Source of the DNA: Streptomyces sp. CB01249
GTDB lineage: Bacteria > Actinomycetota > Actinomycetes > Streptomycetales > Streptomycetaceae
Length of the DNA: 64,000 nucleotides
Direction: 5' to 3'
Assembly: GCF_001905735.1 (NCBI RefSeq)
Contig: NZ_LISW01000008.1
Span: 248,001-312,000, forward strand
Shown here: in pieces, positions 15,521-26,860 of the stretch
Numbering within the stretch: position 1 is the first letter of the stretch
How the letters are laid out: each line of letters begins with the position of its first letter
Made by a program: the position numbers and the translations under genes
The notes under the pieces: generated by a model
What the model saw: the letters and a program-made list of their open reading frames with translations, nothing else
Database searches by the model: none
What the model was told of the DNA's origin: nothing

Positions 15521-17743
15521 GTGTCGCTGCGCGCAGGCGATCCAGCCGAGATCGGCGGTTATCCGCTGGAGGCGCGGCTCGGATCAGGGGGCATGGGCAC
15601 GGTCTTCCTGGCCCGTACGAGCTCCGGCCGGCCCGTCGCGATCAAGCTGATCCACCAGCAGTTCGCCGGAGACAGCGAGTTCCGCATCCGCTTCCGCCAG
15701 GAGGTCGCGGCGGCGCGCCGGGTCAGCGGCGCCTTCACCGCCGCCGTGGTGGACGCCGCGCCCGAGGCCGAGCAGCCCTGGATGGCGACCACCTACATCG
15801 AGGGCCCCACCCTCGCCGAGCGCATCGCCGCCGAGGGCCCGCTCAACGGGGCCGGACTGCGCAACCTCGCCATCGGGCTCGCCGAGGCGCTGCGCGACAT
15901 CCACCGCGTCGGGGTCGTCCACCGCGACCTGAAGCCGTCGAACGTCGTGCTGTCCCCCGAAGGGCCGCGCGTCATCGACTTCGGCATCTCGCGCGCCGCC
16001 GACCAGCAGACCCTGACGATGACCGGACGCGTCATCGGCACCCCGCCCTTCATGTCGCCGGAACAGCTCCAGGCGCCGCGCGGCGTCGGACCGCGCTCCG
16101 ACGTCTTCTCCCTGGCCACCCTCCTGGTGTACGCGGCCACGGGCCACGGCCCCTTCGACGCGGACAGCCCCTACCTCACGGCCTACCAGGTGGTGCACGA
16201 GGAACCCTCGCTGGACGCCGTGCCCGGGCGGCTGCGCACCGTCGTGGAACCGTGCCTGGTCAAGGAGCCCGAGGGCCGGCCCTCCGCCGACGAGCTCCTG
16301 GAGCTGCTGCGGGACCTGCCCGCCGACCTCGGCGGCGCGGTGGCGCCAGGGCGCACCCCCGGCCGCACCCGGGACGTGGCCACCCAGCACCACCTGGCCA
16401 CGCGCGACACCGAGGCGCCGGGCGCCCCCGCCCCCGAGCAGACCGGTTCCCCCGGTGGGCGCGGGCTGCGCGGCCGCTGGCGGCCCGTGCTCGCGGCGGC
16501 GGTCGCCGTGGCCGCGATCGGCGGGGGAGTGGCCGTCCTCAAGGCGGGCGGCTTCGGCGAGGAGCCGGACGACGCCAAGGCCCGCACGGTCGCCGAGCCC
16601 GCCGGCACCCTGCCGGGCGGCTTCAGGCCCTGGCGCGTGACCGTGCCCGGCGGGCAGGCGGACATCCCCGACGAGCTGCGGTGCGTCGCGCGCGGCGAGG
16701 CGGCGTTCTGCGGGGGCGGCGGCGTCGTCGCCACCCGGATCGACGTCCGGGACGGCTCGCGCGCCTGGACGGTGAAGAGCCCCGGCGTCCCCGTCCAGGG
16801 CATGCACCTCGTGGGCGCCACCGACGACACCGTGATCGGTTACCGGTTCTCCGCCCAGGACGACCCCCAGGCGCGGGGCGACGAGGTGGTGGCCGTCGAC
16901 GCCGACAGCGGCAAGGAGCTGTGGTCCACGGTCTCCGGCGCCCAGTCGACGGCCGTCACGGGCCGGACCGAGGACGCCGTGGTGACCGGCTCCACCGTGA
17001 TCACCGTCAACGCCTCCGACGACGCCTTCGAGGCCCGGGACGCGCACAGCGGCGAGCTGATCTGGACCGCGTCCTTCCCCGGAGGGTCCCGGTGCGCCCC
17101 CGTCCCGGCGGGCGACGCGCTCCTCGCCATGTGCGTCACGGACGCGGAGATCCGGGCCCTGGCGACACGCCGCCCGGTCGTCCACACGCTGGACCCGGCC
17201 AAGGGGACCTGGGGCCGGGCCATCGCGCTGGACGGGCCCGGCGTTCCCGTGGGCGCCGACGGCGGCCGGCTCGTCCTGCTCCGGGAGCACACCGAGGGCG
17301 CGGCGCTCACCGGCTACGACGCGGTGACCCGGGTCGACCCGGTCTCCGGCAAGGTCACGAACACCCCGCTGGACACCACGTACGAGGGCACGCCCGGCAT
17401 GGCGGGTTCCACCGTGTACATCAGCGGGCAGACCGGCCGCGTCACCGCCTTCGACCCCGCCACCGGCCGGAGGAAGTGGTCCCGGCAGACCAGCGTGGAG
17501 GGCGCGTCGGGCCCGGTGGCCGGGGACGGCGCCCTGCTCTTCAGCTCCGCCACCGGCCGTGTCGTCGCCCTCTCCCCGTCCGACGGCACGGTGCTGTGGG
17601 CGACGGACCCGAGGGCCGACGGCCTGACCGGCCAGGCGGGCGAGAGCCCCCGCGTGACCGTCGCCGGACGCGTGGTGATCGTGGCCGCCGCCCGGAACAC
17701 CGTCTTCGCGTTCGACGCCGGACGGCCGCCGAAGTCGGGCTGA
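15521..17743 (+). CDS. Membrane Ser/Thr protein kinase with PQQ-like beta-propeller
   Basis: With GTG at 15521 the protein has 740 residues. The cytoplasmic Hanks-type kinase (about 12-275) has the glycine loop GSGGMG, catalytic-pair lysine K42 in VAIK, HRDLKPSN, DFG (IDFGISRA) and FMSPEQ. A proline-rich linker leads to one membrane segment (about 322-345, VLAAAVAVAAIGGGVAVL). The remaining 390 residues are extracytoplasmic and carry several PQQ/WD-like blades (for example GSRAWTVKS, GKELWSTVSG, GELIWTASF, GRRKWSRQT, GTVLWATDP). This is a sensor-kinase layout seen widely in streptomycetes; ligand and targets are unknown. Other in-frame GTG starts at 15482 and 15494 are possible; 15521 gives the typical short pre-kinase region and has GAGAGG upstream. 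Confidence 0.88.
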   Translation: MSLRAGDPAEIGGYPLEARLGSGGMGTVFLARTSSGRPVAIKLIHQQFAGDSEFRIRFRQEVAAARRVSGAFTAAVVDAAPEAEQPWMATTYIEGPTLAERIAAEGPLNGAGLRNLAIGLAEALRDIHRVGVVHRDLKPSNVVLSPEGPRVIDFGISRAADQQTLTMTGRVIGTPPFMSPEQLQAPRGVGPRSDVFSLATLLVYAATGHGPFDADSPYLTAYQVVHEEPSLDAVPGRLRTVVEPCLVKEPEGRPSADELLELLRDLPADLGGAVAPGRTPGRTRDVATQHHLATRDTEAPGAPAPEQTGSPGGRGLRGRWRPVLAAAVAVAAIGGGVAVLKAGGFGEEPDDAKARTVAEPAGTLPGGFRPWRVTVPGGQADIPDELRCVARGEAAFCGGGGVVATRIDVRDGSRAWTVKSPGVPVQGMHLVGATDDTVIGYRFSAQDDPQARGDEVVAVDADSGKELWSTVSGAQSTAVTGRTEDAVVTGSTVITVNASDDAFEARDAHSGELIWTASFPGGSRCAPVPAGDALLAMCVTDAEIRALATRRPVVHTLDPAKGTWGRAIALDGPGVPVGADGGRLVLLREHTEGAALTGYDAVTRVDPVSGKVTNTPLDTTYEGTPGMAGSTVYISGQTGRVTAFDPATGRRKWSRQTSVEGASGPVAGDGALLFSSATGRVVALSPSDGTVLWATDPRADGLTGQAGESPRVTVAGRVVIVAAARNTVFAFDAGRPPKSG

Positions 17744-17756
17744 CCAGGGCCGCGTC

Positions 17757-17762
17757 TACAGT
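17757..17762 (+). promoter_or_regulatory. -10 element of a leaderless transcript
   Basis: TACAGT is followed by 7 nt and the ATG at 17770, with no ribosome-binding site between, so the methyltransferase mRNA is probably leaderless. Confidence 0.5.
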
Positions 17763-17769
17763 GGCCCGC

Positions 17770-18384
17770 ATGAACCGCTGGACCGAACTGACCGGAGACA
17801 CCTCGGGCGAGGACTACGCCGCCCGCTTCGCGGCCCTGGCCCGCAGCGGCAAGGACATGCACGGCGAGGCGCGGTTCTGCGCCGCCCTGGTGCCCGCCGG
17901 GGCGCGGGTGCTGGACGCCGGCTGCGGCACCGGCCGGGTCGCGATCCGGCTCGCGGAGCTCGGGTACGACTGCACCGGGGTGGACGTCGACGCCTCGATG
18001 CTGGCCGTCGCGCGCGAGCAGGCGCCCGGGCTGCCCTGGTACCGGGCGGACCTGGCCGCGTTCGACCCGGACGCGCTCTCCATCGAACCGGGGTTCGACC
18101 TCGTCGTCGCCGCGGGCAACGTGATGGCGCTGGTCGCCCCCGGCACCGAGGCCACCGTCGTCGCCCGGCTCGCAGGAGCGCTGCGCCCGGGCGGTCTGCT
18201 GGTCGCCGGGTTCGGCCTGGACGCGGCCCACCTCCCCGTACCGCCCGGCCTCACCCTCGCGGAGTACGACGCCCACTGCGCCGCCGCCGGGCTCACCCCT
18301 GTCGACCGCTTCGCCACCTGGGACGCGGCGCCGTACGAGGGCGGCGGCTACGCGGTGAGCGTGCACCGGCGGGGAGACGGCTGA
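17770..18384 (+). CDS. SAM-dependent class I methyltransferase
   Basis: The protein has 204 residues with a Rossmann-type methyltransferase core: motif I VLDAGCGTGRVAIRLAE (about 47-63), an acidic strand end GVDVDASML that binds the ribose, DLVVAAGNVMALV (motif IV region) and LRPGGLLVAGFGL (motif VI). No substrate-specific part is recognisable; it could act on a small molecule. The gene starts 26 bp after the kinase gene but appears to have its own leaderless promoter. Confidence 0.85.
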   Translation: MNRWTELTGDTSGEDYAARFAALARSGKDMHGEARFCAALVPAGARVLDAGCGTGRVAIRLAELGYDCTGVDVDASMLAVAREQAPGLPWYRADLAAFDPDALSIEPGFDLVVAAGNVMALVAPGTEATVVARLAGALRPGGLLVAGFGLDAAHLPVPPGLTLAEYDAHCAAAGLTPVDRFATWDAAPYEGGGYAVSVHRRGDG

Positions 18385-18480
18385 CCGGACAGGGGTTCCG
18401 GCCTCGCACACAGGGCCTTCGCGACCCGCACCCGCGCCAGGTCCGTCATCGCCGTTGATCCGTTCCATCGCGTGTTCGTA

Positions 18481-20845
<2,365 letters not shown>

Positions 20846-20854
20846 CGACACCGG

Positions 20855-20890
20855 AAGGGCCGGTCCCCCCGCGCGGGGGGACCGGCCCTT
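20855..20890. terminator. Strong bidirectional terminator hairpin
   Basis: A perfect 16-bp stem (20855-20870 with 20875-20890) and GCGC loop sit between convergent katG and the GH92 gene. Confidence 0.85.
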
Positions 20891-20908
20891 GCCGTTGCGT
20901 GGAGCCGG

Positions 20909-23900
20909 TCAGGCGGTGGCCACCGCGAAGACGTGGATGATCCCGCCGTCCGTGGTGCCCGGCAGCGTCACGGACGCGAGCTGCTTCCCGGCCTGGAGCG
21001 CGATCGGCGCGGTGGCGAAGACCTCGGTGCCCACCGGGTCCTTTCCGCCGCCCTGCACATCGCGGTACTCGGTGTGCAGGGCCACCGTGTTCCCGTACGA
21101 GGGCTGCTGCGAGCCGCCGCCCAGCGTCCAGTCGCTGAAGCCGATCTCCGCCTGCTGCGTGGTGCCGTCGGTGTACGTGAGCGTCACCGTGCCCGACGCC
21201 TTGCCCTCGGCGGCGCTCCCGAGGAACGCCAGCTTCGTGTCACCCTCGCCGGAGGCGACGTTCAGCACCTGGGGCCCCGTACCGACGACCTCGATGTTGT
21301 CCGGGTCACCGGCCTTCACCTTCGGCCAGGTGAAGTCGAAGCCGCCCGAGGAGACCGTGCCGCCCGGCGCCGCACCGGCCGCCGCCAGCGCCTGGGCCGA
21401 GTAACTCCAGCCCTCACCGTCGAAGTTGGCCTGCGGATTCTCGTCGTCCGCCGAGATCCCGGTGCTGTTGCGGTTCCACAGCAGCCCGTTCTTCTCGGCG
21501 ACCGTCACCGCCGCCGACGTCTTCGGCAGCTCCGTGCCCGCCGACGACGTCAGCGTCACCGGGACCGTGTAGTAGCCCTCGGCGGTGTCCTTCCCCGCCG
21601 ACACGGTGAGCTTCGCCTGTGCCGCGCCGCTCGCCGGGACCGTGAAGTCGCCCTCCGACGGGGTCACGGTGACCCCGTCCGGCGCCTGGGCCGCCCAGTG
21701 CACCGTGGTGGCCTTCGTCTCCAGGCTCTGCACCTTGACCACGGTCTGCGCGCCCTCGCCGCCCGGCTCCACCTTCAGCTGGTCCGGGGAAGCGCCCGTG
21801 AAGTACTTCAGCCCGCCGCCGGGGAAGGACGGCGGCGCGTCGGCCGGTGCGCTGCCCCAGGTGGTGTCGGGCGTCGCGCCGAGCGTGAAGTCCAGCCGTC
21901 CGCCGTGCTCCACCAGCGAGTCACCGACCCACGGCTTCGTGGACGTACGGCCGTTCACCTTCAGCCCGTGGATGTACGTGTGGTCCGCCGAGGCGGCCGG
22001 AGCCTCGATGGTGATCTTCTTGCCGTGCCCGGTGCGCACCACCGCGTGCGGGAACAGCGGTGCGGTCAGCGTCAGATCGGCACGGCTCGGGTTCTGCGGG
22101 TACATGCCGAGCGCCGAGAAGACGTACCAGGACGACATGGTCCCCGCGTCGTCGTTGCCCGGAATCCCGCCGGGGCCGTCGGTCCACAGCTGGTCCAGCT
22201 CCGCGCGGACCGTCTCCTGCGTCTTGTACGGGGCGCCGAAGTAGTTGTACAGGTAGGGCGCGTTGATGTCGGGCTCGTTCGTCGGGTCGTAACGCGTGTC
22301 GTCCTTCGCCGAGAAGTCGAACTTCCCGTCCGGCGTACGGAAGAACGCGTCCAGCCGCTCCGTGGCGCGCTCGTTGCCGCCCATCGCACCGGCGAGACCG
22401 GCGACGTCCGAGTAGACCATCCAGGTGTACCGGGCGCTGGAGCCCTCCACGAACCCGGCGCCGGTGCCGGGCGTGAAGGTGCCCGCCCAGCTGCCGTCGG
22501 CCTTCCGGTCGCGTATGTACCCGCCGTGCTCGGTGGCGTTGGCGTCGAAGACGTTCGTCCAGTTGCCCGACCGGTCCAGGAACTTCTTGGCGTCGCCCTT
22601 GTTGCCCAGCCGCCGGGACAGCTCCGACAGGCCGTAGTCGGCCGCCGCGTCCTCCAGCGTCTCGGCCGCCCCGCCCCAGCAGTGGCAGTTGTCCGCCGGT
22701 ACGTAACCGAGCTCCAGGTACTTGTCGAGCGCGGGGCGCTGGCCCACGCACTCGACGTTGCAGCCGGAGCTGTCGGAGTCGTTGGCGGTCGGCACGGTCG
22801 CCGCCGTGACCAGGGACTTCAGCGCGCCCTTGACGTCGAAGTCACGGCCGCCGAAGGCGTAGATCCCGGCCAGCGCCGCGTCGGACGGGTCGCCCGACAT
22901 CACGCTCGTCTTGCCGTTCTCCAGCAGCCAGCGGTCCCACTCGCCGTCCCGCTGGTTCGCGTAGTTGAACAGGGACTGCGCGTAGTCGCTGCCCGCCTTC
23001 GGGTTGAGCAGCGCCATCAACTGCACCTGCGCCCGGTACTGGTCCCAGCCGGAGAAGGTGCCGTACTGCGCCTTCTGGCCCTTGGACAGCCGGTGCGGCT
23101 TGCGGTCGGCGCCGAGGTAGCGGCCGTCCACGTCGCTGGTGAGGGTCGGCTCCAGCATGGAGTGGTAGAGCGCGGTGTAGAACGCGGTGCGCTGGGTTTC
23201 GGTGCCGCCGCCGATCTCGACGGCCTTCAGCGCCTCGTTCCAGTTTGCGGCGGCCTGCCGCTTCACCGTGTCGAAGCTCTTGCCGGGTCCGTTCTCCTTG
23301 CGGAGGTTGGCCTCGGCGTTCGCGGCGCTGACGTACGAGACGGCCACCTTGGCGCGCGCCTCGGTGGTGCCGTCCGCGAAGGTGACGTACCCGCCGGAGC
23401 CCTTGCCCTCCACGGCGTTGCCGGACGAGCTGTAGCCCGTACCGCCGGAGGCGGAGGTGGAGCCGGGGGTGAGGGTGCCGTCCTTCCAGGTGCCGGTCTT
23501 CGCGAAGGGCTTGTCGAAGTGGGCGGTGAAGTACAGCGTGTAGAGGTCCTTGCGGTTGTTCGCGCTCTGCGGACCGCAGAAGTTGCCCGCCGTGACCGAC
23601 CCGGTCACCGTCCGCGCGGCCTTGTCGATCCGCACGGTGGCGTCGGTGCTGCCGGTCTCCGAGTTGGAGGTGCGGAAGAGCAGGCTGGCGGGCTTGTCCG
23701 CCGGGAAGCCGAACTCCCCGGACCCCGTCCTGGCGGTCGTGGTCAACGCCGCCGAAGCGCCGCTGGCCAGGCCCACCTTGTAGTAGCCGGGGGTGGCCGT
23801 CTCGTCGTCGTGCGAGAAGTCGCTCGCGTACTTCGCGTCGGTGGTGTCCGAGGTGGGGGAGGAGTCCACGTCGCCCACGTACGGCATGATCGGGATGTCG

Positions 23901-24259
23901 CCGTTCGCGCCCGAGCAGCCCACCCCGTTGAGGTGGGTGAGGCTGAAGCCGCGGATCTTCTTCGCGTCGTACTGGTAGCCGCCGGGGGCGGGCGTCGAGA
24001 CCTGCTTGCCCCGCGAGTTCTGCGGGCTCCACGCCAGCATGCCGAACGGCTGCACGGCGCCCGGGTAGGTGTTGCCCGCGTTGGACGTGCCGATCAGGGG
24101 ATCGACGTACGACACCGGGTTCTTCACGATGTCCCTGCCCGGCGCGGCCGAAGCCGGGGCGGCGGCGGCCGTGAGCCCCGCGACGGCCAAGGCGGCGGCC
24201 GTGACGGAGCCCACGGCCCGGATCGCGGTGTGCGTACGACGTTTGTGCGTCTGTGGCAC
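20909..24259 (-). CDS. Secreted GH92 alpha-mannosidase with NEW3 module
   Basis: With GTG at 24259 the protein has 1116 residues. A signal peptide (about 1-38, THKRRTHTAIRAVGS n-region, ASAAPG end) precedes the GH92 domain, which begins YVDPLIGTSNAGNTYPGAVQ and continues with HLNGVGCSGANGDIP, YHSMLEPTLTSDVDGRYLG, TFSGWDQYRAQ, DNCHCWGG and GIPGNDDAGTMSSWYVFSA, all family hallmarks; these calcium-dependent exo-enzymes cut alpha-1,2-linked mannose. After about 770 come a NEW3-type beta-sandwich (DQLKVEPGGEGAQTVVKVQ) and a further jelly-roll-like module. The chosen start gives a normal signal peptide and has AGAAGGG upstream; a longer start at 24433 seems unlikely. It likely harvests mannans or glycoproteins. 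Confidence 0.92.
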   Translation of the reverse strand: MPQTHKRRTHTAIRAVGSVTAAALAVAGLTAAAAPASAAPGRDIVKNPVSYVDPLIGTSNAGNTYPGAVQPFGMLAWSPQNSRGKQVSTPAPGGYQYDAKKIRGFSLTHLNGVGCSGANGDIPIMPYVGDVDSSPTSDTTDAKYASDFSHDDETATPGYYKVGLASGASAALTTTARTGSGEFGFPADKPASLLFRTSNSETGSTDATVRIDKAARTVTGSVTAGNFCGPQSANNRKDLYTLYFTAHFDKPFAKTGTWKDGTLTPGSTSASGGTGYSSSGNAVEGKGSGGYVTFADGTTEARAKVAVSYVSAANAEANLRKENGPGKSFDTVKRQAAANWNEALKAVEIGGGTETQRTAFYTALYHSMLEPTLTSDVDGRYLGADRKPHRLSKGQKAQYGTFSGWDQYRAQVQLMALLNPKAGSDYAQSLFNYANQRDGEWDRWLLENGKTSVMSGDPSDAALAGIYAFGGRDFDVKGALKSLVTAATVPTANDSDSSGCNVECVGQRPALDKYLELGYVPADNCHCWGGAAETLEDAAADYGLSELSRRLGNKGDAKKFLDRSGNWTNVFDANATEHGGYIRDRKADGSWAGTFTPGTGAGFVEGSSARYTWMVYSDVAGLAGAMGGNERATERLDAFFRTPDGKFDFSAKDDTRYDPTNEPDINAPYLYNYFGAPYKTQETVRAELDQLWTDGPGGIPGNDDAGTMSSWYVFSALGMYPQNPSRADLTLTAPLFPHAVVRTGHGKKITIEAPAASADHTYIHGLKVNGRTSTKPWVGDSLVEHGGRLDFTLGATPDTTWGSAPADAPPSFPGGGLKYFTGASPDQLKVEPGGEGAQTVVKVQSLETKATTVHWAAQAPDGVTVTPSEGDFTVPASGAAQAKLTVSAGKDTAEGYYTVPVTLTSSAGTELPKTSAAVTVAEKNGLLWNRNSTGISADDENPQANFDGEGWSYSAQALAAAGAAPGGTVSSGGFDFTWPKVKAGDPDNIEVVGTGPQVLNVASGEGDTKLAFLGSAAEGKASGTVTLTYTDGTTQQAEIGFSDWTLGGGSQQPSYGNTVALHTEYRDVQGGGKDPVGTEVFATAPIALQAGKQLASVTLPGTTDGGIIHVFAVATA

Positions 24260-24337
24260 CGTTCCTGCCCTTCTGATGTGACGGACGGTCAACGCGGCGG
24301 GAGCCGGCCGCCGTGACCGGAGGAACGGCGTCGCCCC

Positions 24338-24349
24338 GACAACGTTGTC
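24338..24349. promoter_or_regulatory. LacI-type palindrome GACAACGTTGTC
   Basis: A perfect 12-bp palindrome with a central CG, the usual form of LacI-family operators, lies 79 bp upstream of the GH92 start. It is probably the sugar-responsive operator for the mannosidase gene. No LacI gene is in the window. Confidence 0.55.
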
Positions 24350-24470
24350 AACGACGTGGAGGATGCTCCTCCTGCCGGTCCGGGGTGTCAAGGCTCCCCG
24401 GAATCCGCCCGTCCGGCCGGGCTGCCCTCGCACAACAGCCCGGCCCGCGCCCCCGGTTGCCCCGGGCCCG

Positions 24471-26705
24471 TCAGCGCAGGGACGCCGGAAGCGCCTCCCG
24501 GTGCAGGATGCCCAGCCGCTGCGTCGCCCGGGTCAGTGCCACGTACAGGTCACTCGTGCCGAACCGGCCGGGCTCCACCACCAGGACGTGGTCGAATTCG
24601 AGGCCCTTGGCCTGCCGGGGCCCCAGCAGCACCACCGTGCGGGTCAGATCCGGCTCACCGCCGGGCACCACCCCGTCCAGCGGCGCCGCGATCTCCTCGT
24701 GCAGCTCGCGCGGCGCGATCACCGCGAGGCGCCCCTCGCCGGGCGTCAGCTCCTCGACCGCCCGCGCCACCGCGCCCGCCAGATCCGCCCCGGTCTCCCG
24801 CACCCACGGCACCTCGCCCGTGGAGCGCACCGATCCCGGCGGCTCGAACGACGGGTCCTCGGCCCGCAGCACCTTCGCCGCGACCTCCATCACCTCGGCG
24901 GGCGTACGGTAGTTGACCGCCAGCCGCACATGCTCGTACCGGTCGCCGACGTACGGCTCCAGGATGTCCTGCCAGGAGCCGACCCCGGCCTCCTCGGAGG
25001 TCTGCGCCGGGTCGCCCACCAGGGTCATCGACCGGGTCGGCGACCGGCGCATCAGCAGCCGCCACGCCATCGGCGACAGCTCCTGCGCCTCGTCCACGAT
25101 GATGTGCCCGAAGGCCCACGTCCGGTCGGCGGCGGCCCGCTCGGCCGCGGAGCGGTGGTCGGCCTCCTCCTGGCGCTCCGCCATCCGCTCCGCGTCGATG
25201 ATGTCGTGCGCGGCCAGCAGCTCCGACTCCTCGTCCTCGAACTCGAAGGACTCCGAGCCCCGGGACAGCTCCAGGACGCCCTGGGCGTACGCGATCCGCT
25301 CCTGGCGCTCCGCCTCGGCCGCCGCCCGCTCGGCGCTGTCGTCGGTCCCGAGCAGTTCCGCCGCCTCGTCCAGCAGCGGCACGTCGGCCGGGGTCCACGC
25401 GCCCTCGCCGGGCGCCCGCCGGATGGCCTCCGCGTCCGCCTCCGGCAGGTGCACCGGCTCGGCCAGGAAGTCGGCCAGGAAGCCCTCGGGGGTGAGCGCC
25501 GGCCACAGCTCCTCGATCGCGGCGTGCACCTCCTGGCTGACCGCGACCGCCTTGCCGAGCTGGGCGATGTCGTCCGGGCCCAGGAAGTTGGGCCCGCCGT
25601 ACGGGTCGGCGCCGATGCGCTCGGTGAGCTGGGCGGTCAGCGCGTCGATGATCCGGAACGCGAAGTGCGGCCGGGCGAGGTTGTACGGCAGCCGGGTGTC
25701 CCGGGCCGCCTGCCGGGCCTCGTAGGCGATCTCCCAGTCCAGGATCAGGTCGCCGTCGTCGTGCGGGACGATCAGCGGGGCGCCCGGCTCGGGCAGCAGC
25801 TGCCGGTCCCGCACCGCGAGCTCCAGCGCCTCGGCCATGGCCGCGCCGCCCTTCACGGCCGCCGCCCGGGGGGTGTCCGTGCCCCGGGCGTGGACGCCGG
25901 GGAACAGCTCGGCCTGGGTGGCGAGGAGGACACCGGTCTCACCGAGCGAGGGCAGCACCTCGCCGATATAGCTGAGGAAGGCCGGGTTCGGGCCCACGAT
26001 GAGGACCGCCCGCTTGGCCAGCAGCTCGCGCTGCTCGTACAGGAGGAACGCCGCCCGGTGCAGGGCGACGGCCGTCTTGCCGGTGCCGGGCCCGCCCTCG
26101 ACCACCAGGACGCCCCGGTGCGGCGCGCGGATGATGCGGTCCTGCTCCGCCTGGATGGTCCGCACGATGTCCGCCATGCGTCCGGTCCGCGCCGAGTTCA
26201 CCGCGGCGAGCAGGACCGTGTCGCCGGTCGGGTCCTCGAATCCGGTGCGCTCCCGGTCCCCGACGTCCAGGATCTCGTCATGCAGCTCGGTGACCGTGCG
26301 GCCCTCGGTCGTGAGGTGGCGGCGCCTGCGCAGACCCATCGGGGTGTGATTCGTGGCGAGATAGAAGGGGCGGGCGACCGGTGCACGCCAGTCGATCAGC
26401 AAAGGCGTGTGTTCGGCGTCGTCCTCGCGGATTCCGATACGGCCGATATGGTGCGCGACGCCGTTCGTGAGATCGATACGGCCGAAACAGAGCGAGCCGT
26501 CCACCGCGTTCAGGGCGGCGAGCAGACCGGAGCGCTCGGCGACCAGGACATCGCGTTCGAGCCGGGCCTGCTGGCCGGTGCCGACCGGCGTCAGGGCGTC
26601 CTGGACCTGCTCGGCGGCGTCACCGCGCAGCACGTCGACACGGTGGTGGAGCCGGTCGATGTATTCCTGTTCCTTCTGCAATTCGGTGGTTTCCCGAGTT
26701 GACAA
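24471..26705 (-). CDS. HelD/UvrD-like ATPase (RNA polymerase-associated helicase family)
   Basis: With a TTG start at 26705 (GGGAG 6 nt upstream) the protein has 744 residues. The N-terminal part (about 1-60) is a helical arm (ELQKEQEYIDRLHHRVDVL) as in HelD proteins. Superfamily-1 motifs follow: Walker A GGPGTGKTAVALHRAAF (about 190), HIIVDEAQELSPMAW (motif II), LVGDPAQTSEEAG (III), LAVNYRTPAE (IV), KGLEFDHVLVVEP (V) and DLYVALTRATQRLGIL (VI). HelD proteins remove stalled RNA polymerase from DNA, and the actinobacterial relatives include HelR, which gives rifamycin tolerance; which subtype this is cannot be settled here. A hairpin is in its 5' leader. Confidence 0.88.
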   Translation of the reverse strand: MSTRETTELQKEQEYIDRLHHRVDVLRGDAAEQVQDALTPVGTGQQARLERDVLVAERSGLLAALNAVDGSLCFGRIDLTNGVAHHIGRIGIREDDAEHTPLLIDWRAPVARPFYLATNHTPMGLRRRRHLTTEGRTVTELHDEILDVGDRERTGFEDPTGDTVLLAAVNSARTGRMADIVRTIQAEQDRIIRAPHRGVLVVEGGPGTGKTAVALHRAAFLLYEQRELLAKRAVLIVGPNPAFLSYIGEVLPSLGETGVLLATQAELFPGVHARGTDTPRAAAVKGGAAMAEALELAVRDRQLLPEPGAPLIVPHDDGDLILDWEIAYEARQAARDTRLPYNLARPHFAFRIIDALTAQLTERIGADPYGGPNFLGPDDIAQLGKAVAVSQEVHAAIEELWPALTPEGFLADFLAEPVHLPEADAEAIRRAPGEGAWTPADVPLLDEAAELLGTDDSAERAAAEAERQERIAYAQGVLELSRGSESFEFEDEESELLAAHDIIDAERMAERQEEADHRSAAERAAADRTWAFGHIIVDEAQELSPMAWRLLMRRSPTRSMTLVGDPAQTSEEAGVGSWQDILEPYVGDRYEHVRLAVNYRTPAEVMEVAAKVLRAEDPSFEPPGSVRSTGEVPWVRETGADLAGAVARAVEELTPGEGRLAVIAPRELHEEIAAPLDGVVPGGEPDLTRTVVLLGPRQAKGLEFDHVLVVEPGRFGTSDLYVALTRATQRLGILHREALPASLR

Positions 26706-26738
26706 AACAGCTCCCTGACGGATATGGTGATTCTTGTT

Positions 26739-26763
26739 GGCCCCCGGTGAGGGGCCTTTTTCT
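26739..26763 (+). terminator. Intrinsic terminator-like hairpin, plus orientation, in the helD leader
   Basis: GGCCCC (26739-26744), a 6-nt loop, GGGGCC (26751-26756) and a run of five T follow, a canonical intrinsic terminator on the plus strand. No plus-strand gene precedes it. In the opposite strand the same hairpin lies about 34 nt upstream of the helD start, preceded by an A-run. Confidence 0.5.
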
Positions 26764-26796
26764 GTGGGCGCACAGAACCACTCAATATACGTGAGG

Positions 26797-26830
26797 AAAT
26801 CCCCGGTCCGCAATTGCGGACCGGGGATTT
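26797..26830 (-). terminator. 34-bp perfect palindrome (terminator of alpha/beta hydrolase gene)
   Basis: Bases 26797-26813 are exactly complementary to 26814-26830, giving a 17-bp stem without unpaired loop in DNA. It lies 30 bp after the stop of the alpha/beta hydrolase gene and upstream of helD, and most likely terminates the former. Confidence 0.7.
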
Positions 26831-26860
26831 CGCTTTGCACCGGGAGCCCCGGGCCCGCGT

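Noticed and set aside
20933-24316. A 1127-codon plus-strand frame opposite the GH92 mannosidase
   Set aside because: Low-complexity Arg/Gly/Val composition, no motifs; the minus strand codes for an unmistakable enzyme.
26706-26860. A rifamycin-associated element upstream of the HelD-like gene
   Set aside because: The only inverted repeat of similar size (GGCCCC-N6-GGGGCC) does not match the GGGGCTTGC-type consensus as I remember it, so rifamycin induction cannot be claimed.
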